A stretch of DNA of 64,000 nucleotides, from assembly GCA_934675575.1 (NCBI GenBank), contig CAKUQQ010000003.1, positions 62,001-126,000 on the forward strand. Direction: 5' to 3'. Source of the stretch: an uncultured Muribaculaceae bacterium (GTDB lineage Bacteria > Bacteroidota > Bacteroidia > Bacteroidales > Muribaculaceae). A program made the translations under genes and the position numbers. The notes under the pieces were generated by a model. That model saw nothing but the letters and a program-made list of their open reading frames with translations. It did no database searches and was not told where the DNA came from. Each line of letters opens with the position of its first letter. Within the stretch, counting starts at the first letter, position 1. Below are positions 55,401 to 63,872 of this stretch, piece by piece.

Positions 55401-58400
55401 CGCGCACTGTTCCTGCGTTGTAGCACTGTGTGGTCACGGCACCAGCTTTCATCTCGCCCACGATGCCGCCTGCCGATGCGAAATAGACATCAACCGGAGC
55501 ATAGTTGGCGCAGTTCTCAATGCGTCCGAGTGACAGACCTGCGATTGCGCCACCGTCCATAAACAGGTAGTAGCGTGCGTTCTTGCCCACGGTGAGGTTC
55601 TTAATTACACCATTTGCGCCAAGGTTGGCAAAGAGCCCGGCATTGTAGTAGCTGTCGTCGCTTCTTGGATTAACCTCGCCTTCAGGCTTTGACTCGCCAG
55701 GGCCATAATAGGCCACGGCCAGAATTGTGAAGTTGTCGATAGTGTGGCCATTGCCGTCGAATGTTCCCTCGAAGCGGAGCTTGCCAGAATTGTCTTTATC
55801 AACAGGAGTGATTGTGTCGCCCTGCATGTCAATATCGGCAGTGAGTTTCACAAACTTGCCTTGGAATGAGAGTTTGGCCTTGTTGCTGATTTCTGAGAAT
55901 TGCTTGAATTCTTCACGAGTGCCGATGGTCCATGGATTTTCGGCAGTGCCCTCACCTTTGAATGGCATTGGGGCAATGTTGAGAATTGCAAGCTTGCTTG
56001 CACCGTTGAGACTTGCCTCAAGAGTGTCGGTGTATTGCTGATAGTTGAGCACGCCAGTGCCGTTGGTGAACGTGAATGCGTGTCCGCCCTCGGTGTTGTA
56101 ACGGTTGTTGACTATGGCGCGCCACACAACATTGTTGGCAGTGGAATAGGAGAAATCGTTTTTCACAAGTCCCACTTGGTCGTTGGCGTTAAGCACCACA
56201 GGAGCTGCAGAAACATAGGCAATGTCGGTGGTGTCGTTGGCCTTGAGGCGTGGATACTGGCCGGCAGTGAATTGCCAAATGCTGGTGTCGAAGCCCTCAA
56301 TAGGCTCGCCCGAAGTGAGGAACGAAGTTGACTTGCCATAGGCGGCGTGGGTAAATCCAGCCATCTGGGTGTCGAAATAGCAGTTGCTCACGGTGATGAA
56401 GCCCTGCTCGCCTGTGATGCCCGACAGAGAGTCGGTGCCGGCTTGCTGCAGAAGCTGCACAGAAGAGTAACTGTTGCTTATGGTAGATGCTGACTCGGCC
56501 GATGTGGCTGCGTCTTCGCCTATGAGTCCGGCAGTGAAGCTGCAGTTCTTGTTCTCCACCATACCAGAGGCATAGCAGTTGTTGATTTGGGCGTTCCAGG
56601 TGGCACCTGTGAGTCCGCCGAGATACACTTGATTGGTGTTGCCGCCCAAGATGCGGGCAGCAGTGAAGCAACGCTCCATCTTGGTGTTAGCAAGCTCACC
56701 GGCTATGCCACCGAGGCATATTTGCGATAAGCTGGAATACACTGTTCCGGAGAAGCTGCAATCTGAAATTTCCGACAGGGAGTATTTTTTGTCGAGCCAA
56801 GTGGAGTAGCCCACAACACCGCCAGAGAACACTTGCTTGCCAAGTTGCTGCACGGTTACGTCTTTCACCTCCACAAACGCCACCTTGCCGTGGTTGCGGC
56901 CCAATGCGCCTCCCATCATGCCGAGCGATGAAACGCGACCGTTTGAGATTTTGCTGTTGGTCACCTCGCCATTGTAGTTGCCGCCGGCGATGAGTCCGGC
57001 TCCATAGCCTTCGGTTGCCGAGAGCGATGAGTTGCTGATAACCACATTGTCAATCTTTCCGTAGCTGCGTCCTGCCACCACGCCGGCGTTGTAGCCTATG
57101 GTGGTGACTTTGGCGTTGTTGAACTTCAAGTTCTTCACTGTGCCTGTTGCGCCTATTATGCCGAAGAGGCCGGCGTAGTCGTAGGCATAGTTTTCAATCT
57201 TGAAACCTGTGATGGTGTGACCATCACCATCGAATGTTCCAGCAAAGCGATAGTCTTTAGTGCCGATTGGGGTGAATGAACCCTTATAGGCAGAGAAGTC
57301 TATGTCGGCGGCAAGTTTGTAGAACTTGCCGTGAGCCACAGCGTAGTAAGACTCATCTTCCACGTCCTTTGACGTGCCGGCAGGGCGAAGCGACTTGTCG
57401 TTGCTGTTGACGAGATAGGCGAGAGCCTTGAGGTCGTCGATGGTCTTGATGAGATAAGGCGATGCCTCTGTGCCTTCGCCCTCAAAATTTGCCTTGGGAG
57501 CTTCAGGGAAGTTGACTGCGCCGGCAAACGTGATGGTTGAGTTGTTGAACAGATTGACGAAACCGGAACTTGTGCGTCCAATCATCCAGCTGCCAAGAGT
57601 GATTGTGGCTGAATCGCCGCTCGCTTTGTAGGCACCGGGGGTGGGATCAAGCAGTTTGCCCGAAATGGTGACGGTGGTGTCCTTGATGGTTTCAATCATC
57701 TGATAGTTGTACATTTGTGTTCCAAGGATACCCACCGTGTAAACTGGTTGTGGGTCGAAATTCACGGTGTTGCCGCCGTATGCGAGTTTGCCGTCGAGGT
57801 CGAAAGCACCCTGGTCACTCGGCATGTTTGCCACTTTGATTTCATCGTCGGCAAACTGACGCACATGCACCCAGCTGTCGAGAGAGCCAAGTGTGCGGTG
57901 ATTAGTTGACATGTAGGTGTCGAACTTGATGGTCTGGTTGTGCACACGTCCGTTGGCAGTGGCCACATAGCAGTAGTTCTGGAAGCCTATGGTGAGATAA
58001 GCACCCTTTTTGCTGCCTTCGGTGACAAAAAATCCGAATGGAGTGTCGATGTAGATGTTGCCGTCTTGCACGGTTCCTTCGATTGCATCGGTTGTGCTGT
58101 AGATGCGGTTGTCGATGTCAACAGGGCAAATAGAAACCGGGCCCTCTGTGAGCTCGGTGACTTTTTGCGGAGTGATGGTGACCTTGCCTGTGGCAAAATC
58201 AATCTTGGCTCCAATGGTGACATCGGTGAAGATGAAACCGCTGATGGCCACACTGTCGTCGGTGACTCGTGTGACGGTGGCAGCGGAGTAGCGCATAACA
58301 CCCGACGTGGGGTGCGTGAGGGCATAGCGACTGCCAATGTAGTCACTGATGCTTCCTACTGCTGTGCGCCGCGATTTAGCGCGGAGTCGTGTTGCTGTGG

Positions 58401-58605
58401 CATAGACGCTGGCCGACACCTTGCCCGTCGAGAATTTGACGGCCTTGGAGTCGATTGTGCTCGTCTTTATGCCAGTGGCAGCGTAGCTCTTTGGCGGCTG
58501 AAGCGCCAATGCCTTGCTGAAATCAGCCGAGCGATTGTCGTCAACTGCCGCATAGGCCAATATTCCCGTCAAGAGGAATATTAGCATAGCTGTAAATTTA
58601 CGCAT
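52447..58605 (-). CDS. Giant secreted GLUG-repeat protein with sorting-type tail
   Basis: A 2052-residue surface protein with a signal peptide (MRKFTAMLIFLLTGILAYA). After a beta-rich N-terminus (about 30-370), three long blocks of GLUG-type repeats follow (about 375-770, 890-1210, 1290-1950), with many copies of AGLFG, VVAGRSYG, GGIVG and GGIAG turns. The tail (GVDTNLADKAVAKRTYYNVSG... ARKVVYKDK) matches the type IX-like tails of two other proteins in this window. GLUG proteins are adhesin- or protease-associated in other bacteria; here a long extended surface fibre is a reasonable inference. The target is unknown. A -33/-7 promoter is at 58671-58701. Confidence 0.85.
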   Translation of the reverse strand: MRKFTAMLIFLLTGILAYAAVDDNRSADFSKALALQPPKSYAATGIKTSTIDSKAVKFSTGKVSASVYATATRLRAKSRRTAVGSISDYIGSRYALTHPTSGVMRYSAATVTRVTDDSVAISGFIFTDVTIGAKIDFATGKVTITPQKVTELTEGPVSICPVDIDNRIYSTTDAIEGTVQDGNIYIDTPFGFFVTEGSKKGAYLTIGFQNYCYVATANGRVHNQTIKFDTYMSTNHRTLGSLDSWVHVRQFADDEIKVANMPSDQGAFDLDGKLAYGGNTVNFDPQPVYTVGILGTQMYNYQMIETIKDTTVTISGKLLDPTPGAYKASGDSATITLGSWMIGRTSSGFVNLFNNSTITFAGAVNFPEAPKANFEGEGTEASPYLIKTIDDLKALAYLVNSNDKSLRPAGTSKDVEDESYYAVAHGKFYKLAADIDFSAYKGSFTPIGTKDYRFAGTFDGDGHTITGFKIENYAYDYAGLFGIIGATGTVKNLKFNNAKVTTIGYNAGVVAGRSYGKIDNVVISNSSLSATEGYGAGLIAGGNYNGEVTNSKISNGRVSSLGMMGGALGRNHGKVAFVEVKDVTVQQLGKQVFSGGVVGYSTWLDKKYSLSEISDCSFSGTVYSSLSQICLGGIAGELANTKMERCFTAARILGGNTNQVYLGGLTGATWNAQINNCYASGMVENKNCSFTAGLIGEDAATSAESASTISNSYSSVQLLQQAGTDSLSGITGEQGFITVSNCYFDTQMAGFTHAAYGKSTSFLTSGEPIEGFDTSIWQFTAGQYPRLKANDTTDIAYVSAAPVVLNANDQVGLVKNDFSYSTANNVVWRAIVNNRYNTEGGHAFTFTNGTGVLNYQQYTDTLEASLNGASKLAILNIAPMPFKGEGTAENPWTIGTREEFKQFSEISNKAKLSFQGKFVKLTADIDMQGDTITPVDKDNSGKLRFEGTFDGNGHTIDNFTILAVAYYGPGESKPEGEVNPRSDDSYYNAGLFANLGANGVIKNLTVGKNARYYLFMDGGAIAGLSLGRIENCANYAPVDVYFASAGGIVGEMKAGAVTTQCYNAGTVRAGSYQAGGIAGNVTSAEVSNSINTGFVGATFINSYQPAGKQYLAGGMVGNASKATIANVVNTGKIESLKQVGGIVGTAANTTVENAVNYGFVKADESTSLGQITGKGATTTYANVMFDNQVQKAGGVANAAHKGVSGLTTAQLTTGKLALPDSLWSQAAQSYPTIKSFADYPEAKLAKLATVFLADGNFATAVTKPATLGNTGTVKWSVKDGKSFSIAGSTLSVTIPEKGGVADTLVATIDKNTRLIPVSTINGAIFEGSGTQADPFKIKTAQDMVALAEFVNTYAYDYASNYFTVEADLDFSGIDYTPVAAGNVMFNADFNGNGKTIKNLKISKLSDKTANYQGLFGIIGELGAVHDLTIEGNVEAYQYVGAVAGSVYGKIYNVTNKANVKANSYAGGVAGYAGPMATLKGISNYASVTTTGNYAGGVVAASDADAGITIDSCSNYGVVSGAAYAGGIAASASATVSRSINDGAAMAKAANAGGILAEAKAPSSVSFSHNTGNVEGTQYVAGIVGTAAVHTAAARMTVDSCYNEGNVTPVATTGSAGYIAGIVGQGRAGLTIKNCYNTASIIAADATTPKARNISGIVATMSGSKLAPDTIYNCYNTGDMHCLNTVAGIVANPSGDSCMVINKVYNTGKISASNTSSAYAGGIAGTGGFWLTESWNAGTITATGSYVGGIVAYLTGSKYKFERNANYGDVSSTQASSKSNRVGGLIGQGRPYMKDCYNFGNVTAYQDVAGIMGQPGNAHASSYAMTISNTYNAGKVEATSGTNAANITAANSNCEPQLLTVSDTWFDSSINPLFDADTQVGENAVKGLDTRALTDLKISDAFDNATACYPSLKVFSNVDYNSFAVATVLLKDGERLDSVASAFQIGTPAGAVWTSSSNLEINGNDVTLKNTTAPEEATLTLTVGKLTRTYNLVITRQATGVDTNLADKAVAKRTYYNVSGIEVVNPAKGQILIEKVTYTDGTTSARKVVYKDK

Positions 58606-58670
58606 AGAAAAACACTTTAATGGGTTAAACTTGAATTTAATTATTTTAAATATCTATTTGTATTTCGTTG

Positions 58671-58701
58671 CAAAAATAAAGTTATTTTGACTTTTATGCA
58701 A
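58671..58701 (-). promoter_or_regulatory. Promoter of the GLUG-repeat gene
   Basis: On the minus strand TTG (58699-58701), 20 bp and TATTTTTG (58671-58678). Confidence 0.7.
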
Positions 58702-58788
58702 CAAAATGTAAGTAAAATTTGATTAACAAAGATGTTGTGTAATCGTGTGGCTGTGAGCTAAGCGATGGTTTGTCCAAAGCAAAAAATA

Positions 58789-58824
58789 GTGGGGGACGTT
58801 GCCATGTGCTGGCACGTCCCCCAC
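58789..58824 (-). terminator. Terminator after the purple-acid-phosphatase-like gene
   Basis: GTGGGGGACGTTGCCA and TGGCACGTCCCCCAC form a 15-bp stem with one mismatch-free core, with a TATTTTTT run on the minus strand. Confidence 0.88.
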
Positions 58825-58894
58825 GGCGATAAAGCAGTTTCTTATGTTGTTTTATCTGCTTTTTGGGGTTTGCATTGCAGTGTGCACTGCGGTG

Positions 58895-60052
58895 CTATTT
58901 CTTCACTGTGTAGGTGTCAACCACCTTGCCTTCGAGGTCGGTGTCGGTAAGTTTCATCGTGTTGCCGTCAACCTCTACTTTCACTATGGCCTTGTTGCTG
59001 TTGACCATATAGGGGAACTGCACGTTGGCATCGGGCTTGTGGAACATGTAGCGGTGCAAGTGGGCGCATATCATGATGTCGGGCTTGGCATCGTTGAGCA
59101 CCGGCACAATCTTTTCGTTGAGGTCCACTTCGCCGTGCCAGCCTTTTTGGGCGGCATTTCTGGGTGGCATGTGGGCAATGACAACCTTAAATGGTGCGTT
59201 TTTGTAGTCGTCACTTGCCACCACCTTTTTGAGCCACTCGGCTTGCTCGGTGCGATAGTTGTCGTAGTCGGTGATGCCATAATACTCAATGTCGGTGTCG
59301 GGTTTGTCCTCACCGGTGTCGAGCATTATGAAAAACACGGGTCCATAGCGGAAGCTATAGTAAATCTTGTTTTGTGTGGGGTTGAAGTATTTGTGAAACT
59401 CTGTGGAGAAATTGCCGCGTGTTTCGTGGTTGCCACGCACATAATATGACGGAATGTTGCTGGCAAAAAGTTTGCAGGCTGTGTCCATGAAACCGGCAAA
59501 CACTTGCTTCTCGTCGTTGAACGACGATGTCATGTCGCCGTTGAAGATGAAGAAGTCGGTGGTCTTCAGGTCGCACATGCCAATCAGATTGGTCAGCTTC
59601 TGGTTGTCCTCGTGAATGTCGTTGACTACGGCAAAGTTGATTTTTGTGCGGGAATTGTCGCTTGTGGTGAACGTGTGGGTGGTGTAGGGGTTGGTGGCTT
59701 TGGTTTCGCCGTAATACACCTTGTTAAAGTTGTGTCCGGTGACCAGAGTGGAATATGCGCGGTAGCGGTAAGTGGTGCCAGGCTTGAGGCCTGTGATTTT
59801 AACCACATGCACACGAGTGGTGCGCTTCACACCGCAGTCGGTGTCGTAGTAGCGTGGACGTGGCACGGAATAGTAGCTGTCGGTGCCCTGTGGCGCAAGC
59901 TCCACCCAGCCCACAGAGGGTTCGTCGGTGACCCATACCATCGACACTTCGGTGTCGGTGAGGTTTTGTAGATAAGGCCCGTGCACAAAGTCGAAGGCCC
60001 AGCTGCACACAGCAATTGCCGCCATGATGCAAGTAACGAGTAGTCTGTTCAT
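58895..60052 (-). CDS. Secreted purple-acid-phosphatase-like metallophosphoesterase
   Basis: 385 residues with a signal peptide ending near CSWA-FD. Residues about 20-135 form the FN3-like N-terminal domain of purple acid phosphatases (GPYLQNLTDTEVSMVWVTDE). The catalytic calcineurin-like domain follows: VVNDIHED, FFIFNGDMTSS, YYVRGNHETRG, VVIAHMPPRN and CAHLHRYMF, giving the two-metal site. The usual GDxGD tyrosine-containing block is altered, so the metal chemistry may be of the generic metallophosphoesterase type. It releases phosphate from organic esters outside the cytoplasm. Confidence 0.9.
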   Translation of the reverse strand: MNRLLVTCIMAAIAVCSWAFDFVHGPYLQNLTDTEVSMVWVTDEPSVGWVELAPQGTDSYYSVPRPRYYDTDCGVKRTTRVHVVKITGLKPGTTYRYRAYSTLVTGHNFNKVYYGETKATNPYTTHTFTTSDNSRTKINFAVVNDIHEDNQKLTNLIGMCDLKTTDFFIFNGDMTSSFNDEKQVFAGFMDTACKLFASNIPSYYVRGNHETRGNFSTEFHKYFNPTQNKIYYSFRYGPVFFIMLDTGEDKPDTDIEYYGITDYDNYRTEQAEWLKKVVASDDYKNAPFKVVIAHMPPRNAAQKGWHGEVDLNEKIVPVLNDAKPDIMICAHLHRYMFHKPDANVQFPYMVNSNKAIVKVEVDGNTMKLTDTDLEGKVVDTYTVKK

Positions 60053-60211
60053 AATATCATGAAGTTTTAGATGAATTTTCGAGTAGCTCTGCTTCGCGAA
60101 AGCTGAAATCTTGAAGCAGAAGAAACAAGCCTATGTTAATAATAATTCAAAGTTAATCAAATTTCGTGACACGATAAATAGCCATTTGCGTTCATATCTG
60201 ATTTTTTTTTC

Positions 60212-60219
60212 TACATTTG
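60212..60219 (+). promoter_or_regulatory. -7 element of the SUFU-domain gene
   Basis: TACATTTG matches TAnnTTTG; TTTG at 60185-60188 is a 23-bp-spaced partner. It lies over the first possible ATG (60217), which argues for the ATG at 60253. Confidence 0.5.
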
Positions 60220-60252
60220 TTGGCAAAAGAACAAAAACAGCATTTTGAGTTT

Positions 60253-61491
60253 ATGGAATTTGTTTCACTTAAGAATCTGCCTGCCGCACAAGGCTCAACT
60301 CCCGATGAAATGCGCCTGAACTTCCCTAAAAGCAGGTTGACATTTGTGCGCTGTGCGCTAAAAGACATGTTCATGGGTAACTTGAGGGTTAACCACGCCT
60401 TTCAGATTTGGCTTGGAGTAATGGTTCTGGGTGCTATAGCGCTTTTGGCGGGCGGCAGATGTTTAGGGTTTATCACTGGAGTAATTGTTGTGCTTGCGCT
60501 GATGGCTCGCAGGTTCAGTAATCTCTACACGGTGCTGTACCGTGGCAACTGCTTTCCTGTGCTTGCAAAAGAAGGGCCGCAAAATGTGGCGACCCTTGAC
60601 GACGGCATGCGCTACATGCGTGTGGAGTCGGCCAAATGGACCGACGTCCACGACATAAGATTTTATCGCAAATTTCTTGTTGTGGAAATGAAAGACGAGG
60701 CGGAGTCGGGGCTGTTTTACATGTGGAGCGACGATATGCCCAAGGCCAGGGCTGCGGCTCTCGGATTGTGGGGCCATGCTTTGACTGGTGAAGAAAATCC
60801 GGAAATCACGCCATACACTGAAACTGAAGTGAATGAGATTTCAGATTTCATAGAAGAGCATTTTGGCAAATATGACGACGTGCTGCATGAGATACAATCG
60901 CCCGACATTCATCTTGACGTGGCAATAATTCCGCCTGCCGACGGCCGCAACTACTACACACTTTGCACCATTGGCGCAGGGGCATATCGCATGCGTGTGC
61001 CAGAAGACCTGAGGCTTGCCGAGCATGTGGGCGAGCGCGCAGAGCTGCTTATGTATCTGCCTGCCGACTGGAACATGACGGAAGAGGGGTTTGAGGACGA
61101 GCGCAACTATTGGCCAGTGCGTCTGCTCAAGGACTTTGCGCGAGTGCCGGTGACAACCGGCAGCTGGCTGATGTGGGGACACACCATGTCGCACGACGAC
61201 AATCAGTCGTTTGCTCCCGGAGTGCCATACCATTCTGCCGTTTTACTGTGTCCGCAGCCTTGCATAGATGACCTGGTGATGTGCCCGCTGTCGAGCGGCA
61301 GAACCATTGATTTTTATCAGGTGTTTCCGCTGACGGCCGACGAAATGAAATATAAATTGTGGTGCGAGAACACCGAAGAGTATTCGGAGTCGCCCACCGA
61401 CGCTGTGCTAAGCCGCATGCATGCCGACCGTGATCACTGGGTGGATTTCGCCCTAAGCCGCTTCAGCTACCGCATCACCCCCAAGCCATAG
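60253..61491 (+). CDS. Membrane-anchored suppressor-of-fused (SUFU) domain protein
   Basis: 412 residues from the ATG at 60253. Two adjacent hydrophobic helices (about 50-86) follow a basic N-terminus; residues about 88-180 form a small mixed domain (RFYRKFLVVEMKDE), reminiscent of the YcxB-like anti-regulator proteins. From about 195 the bacterial SUFU domain is recognisable: LHEIQSPDIHLDVAIIPPA, YYTLCTIGAGAYRMRVPE, RAELLMYLPADWN, YWPVRLLKDFARVP, SWLMWGHTM. Bacterial SUFU proteins are often immunity proteins of contact-dependent or polymorphic toxin systems. No toxin partner is visible here. A perfect bidirectional terminator follows. Confidence 0.82.
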   Translation: MEFVSLKNLPAAQGSTPDEMRLNFPKSRLTFVRCALKDMFMGNLRVNHAFQIWLGVMVLGAIALLAGGRCLGFITGVIVVLALMARRFSNLYTVLYRGNCFPVLAKEGPQNVATLDDGMRYMRVESAKWTDVHDIRFYRKFLVVEMKDEAESGLFYMWSDDMPKARAAALGLWGHALTGEENPEITPYTETEVNEISDFIEEHFGKYDDVLHEIQSPDIHLDVAIIPPADGRNYYTLCTIGAGAYRMRVPEDLRLAEHVGERAELLMYLPADWNMTEEGFEDERNYWPVRLLKDFARVPVTTGSWLMWGHTMSHDDNQSFAPGVPYHSAVLLCPQPCIDDLVMCPLSSGRTIDFYQVFPLTADEMKYKLWCENTEEYSESPTDAVLSRMHADRDHWVDFALSRFSYRITPKP

Positions 61492-61511
61492 CCGCTATTT
61501 TCCTGAAATAT

Positions 61512-61548
61512 AAAAAGCAATAGAGCCGTACGGCTCTATTGCTTTTTT
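61512..61548. terminator. Bidirectional terminator between the SUFU gene and the DUF5689 lipoprotein gene
   Basis: A perfect palindrome AAAAAGCAATAGAGCC/GGCTCTATTGCTTTTT around GTAC, with T-runs in both directions. Confidence 0.92.
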
Positions 61549-61571
61549 GACAATTAATGCTAAATGTTGCG

Positions 61572-63827
61572 TTATTTGTTTTCAGTCCAGTTGATGTTCC
61601 AGATAGCTACGCGGTCTTTGTTGGAAGTGGAGTTTGACTGGCTCTTGGCTGTGAACACAAGAGAGAATTCTCCCTTCACATTGATTGGCTCGCTGTGGCT
61701 GTAAGCCGTGTATTTTGCTGCGTCTTTCTTTTCCACATCAAATTCCTTAACAGCCTTGCCACCTTGCATCACCGCCACATGGAACGCGATGCCGTTTTGC
61801 TCAGTGTAGGCCAAGCCGTAGTTGAACGTGAGCGTGCCAATGCCACCGCTGATGGCCGGCGATGTCAGCACACCCTTGGCGGTGGTCTTGCCGTTGAGGT
61901 TTATTGCTGTGGCATATTGCGAGGTGGAACCGGTTTTGAAACCGATGAACTTGAACACGGGGTTGGCGTCGGCAGTGCCGCCTTGCAGCACATTGCAGTT
62001 TGTGGCTTTCCAGCCGGCGGCCGATGTGTAGGTGCCATAGAGGCCAGTGGCATTGCCGCTGTTCATGGTCTCAAGGTCGGCGCGAGTGCCGATTTCCGGT
62101 GTGGGTGGAGTGACAGACTTGCTGGCGTTGAACTTCACGTCGTCAACCTCCCATGTGGAGTAGTTGGCATCGGTTTCACCCACATAGCGGAAACCTATGT
62201 AGTAGCTGCCGTCGGCATATTTGCTGAGGTCGATGTCGCCCGATTCAGTCCACTCAGAGTAGCCGCTTGCAGGAGCAGAGGCGAGTTTAGCACTGAGCTT
62301 GTGGAGAGTGGCGGTGTTGGGGTCGTCGGTAGTGAGGAGATAAACCTCAAGATTTGTCTTGGTGCTGCCATAGCTGTTGACTTGGGTGCGGAATGAGAGA
62401 ATCTTCTTCTCGGCATTCTTTATGTCAACGGCAGGCGAGATGAGCCAAGAGTCGAATGGGGCAGTGCCCTTGTAGCCCGACATCTTGGCGAAGTGGTTGC
62501 CGCTGAACTCGTCAACATACCAGTCCTTGTTGCCTTTGACCTTGAGAATCTTCCAACCGTCGGGAATCTTGGCACTTTCAAAATCTTCGCTGAGCGATTT
62601 TGCTCCGCCAGTGGTGATAGACAGCTTAAACTCGCCGGCCGAACCGCTATTGCTTGTGACACCGTTTGCGCCCATGTAGGTGGCAAATGTGCCCTTGACC
62701 CAGATTTGTGTGCCGAGCAGCTCGGCATTGTTTTTGAGGTTGGCTTGCTGACGGAACACCGAGCCTTGTGGAAGCGACACGACGACGCATTGTGAAATGT
62801 CGCGCGATGTGGCACTTGGGCCGATAACAAGAGTATTGTCGAGTGTTGTGGGAGCTTTCCACTCAATGTCGGAGTTGCTCTTCACTTGTGTCACTTCTGG
62901 AGCCACAGCACCCACTATGTAGCCGGTCATCCAGCCACTGCGGTTTTTGTTTTGCAAATTCACCACAGAGTCAACGGTGAATGGGTTGACGAGTGTGCCG
63001 AGGTTGCTTGTGTCGAAACCAACGCAGTCTTCAACCGAGCGAATGAGAATCTGCCATGATGAACCGTAGAAGCTCAAGATGCCCACCACGCTGCCTGTGC
63101 CGCTTGGCAGAGGAGTGTTTTTGAACGAAGCGTAGTTGCTGTTGCGCAGAATTATGGTGTTGCCTTCGGTGTCTTCGATAGAGCGGTTGGTTGACGCGCT
63201 CGACTCACTGAAAGTGTTTTTGCCGTCGGCGTCGGTGAACTTCACGTTGTCGAAGCGCACGAGCTGGCTTTGCCACTTGCGGAGCGAAGCGGCATCGGTA
63301 GCCGAGATTTCCTTGATGGTGGTGGTGACGGTGTCGATTTTGCCGGGTTCGGGCAGACCGTTGAGTTCGGCTGCGTCTTTAAAAGTCTCAAGCGGCAGGA
63401 ACGAGGCCTCGTAGGTGTCGCGATAGGCTTGAGGATAGCCTATCTGCTGCAAGCCGTTGTATTTGCCTACCCACAGACCTTTCATGGGAATCACAATTTC
63501 CTGGCCTATGCGGTAAGATGTGTAGAGGTCGTTGCCGTTGATGGAGATGGCGATTGCGCCGGTCTCGTCTTGAATGACAAGGCTCTTGTAGATGTTGCCG
63601 CTGGCATCGCTGCTGACCACGCGTCCGTGAATCACGATGTCGTCTTTCACTGTGTCGATGTAGTTGGTGGCATCGTTCCAGTATTTCTCCTTGAGTTGTG
63701 CTATTGTGGTGTTTGGCGTGTGCTGTGCCGACGGAATGACAACCGGTGGAGTGTCGAAGTCATCGTTGCAGCTCCATGCCAAAACCATAGCGAGAAGCAT
63801 GCCGAGATATAAGTTGAATCGTCTCAT
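61572..63827 (-). CDS. DUF5689 and choice-of-anchor J surface lipoprotein
   Basis: A 751-residue lipoprotein with lipobox LAWSC (Cys20). Residues about 35-275 look like the DUF5689 OB-fold region (IAQLKEKYW, DIVIHGRVVSSDASGNIYKSLVIQDETGAI). Residues about 280-420 repeat a similar fold. Residues about 425-580 are a choice-of-anchor J domain (GWKILKVKGNKDWYVDEF, YIGFRYVGETDANYSTWEVDDV) and the last 150 residues are another beta domain. It lies 45 bp after the stop of an outer-membrane barrel gene, the usual pair order of a TonB receptor and a surface-exposed partner. Confidence 0.8.
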   Translation of the reverse strand: MRRFNLYLGMLLAMVLAWSCNDDFDTPPVVIPSAQHTPNTTIAQLKEKYWNDATNYIDTVKDDIVIHGRVVSSDASGNIYKSLVIQDETGAIAISINGNDLYTSYRIGQEIVIPMKGLWVGKYNGLQQIGYPQAYRDTYEASFLPLETFKDAAELNGLPEPGKIDTVTTTIKEISATDAASLRKWQSQLVRFDNVKFTDADGKNTFSESSASTNRSIEDTEGNTIILRNSNYASFKNTPLPSGTGSVVGILSFYGSSWQILIRSVEDCVGFDTSNLGTLVNPFTVDSVVNLQNKNRSGWMTGYIVGAVAPEVTQVKSNSDIEWKAPTTLDNTLVIGPSATSRDISQCVVVSLPQGSVFRQQANLKNNAELLGTQIWVKGTFATYMGANGVTSNSGSAGEFKLSITTGGAKSLSEDFESAKIPDGWKILKVKGNKDWYVDEFSGNHFAKMSGYKGTAPFDSWLISPAVDIKNAEKKILSFRTQVNSYGSTKTNLEVYLLTTDDPNTATLHKLSAKLASAPASGYSEWTESGDIDLSKYADGSYYIGFRYVGETDANYSTWEVDDVKFNASKSVTPPTPEIGTRADLETMNSGNATGLYGTYTSAAGWKATNCNVLQGGTADANPVFKFIGFKTGSTSQYATAINLNGKTTAKGVLTSPAISGGIGTLTFNYGLAYTEQNGIAFHVAVMQGGKAVKEFDVEKKDAAKYTAYSHSEPINVKGEFSLVFTAKSQSNSTSNKDRVAIWNINWTENK

Positions 63828-63872
63828 AATTATTTGTAGTGTTATTGTTGTCGTTTGTTTGGAAAATTAGAA

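Noticed and set aside
52447-58605. Repeated segments as a CRISPR array or tandem DNA repeat
   Set aside because: The repetition is at protein level (GLUG turns), is degenerate in DNA, and lies within one continuous reading frame.
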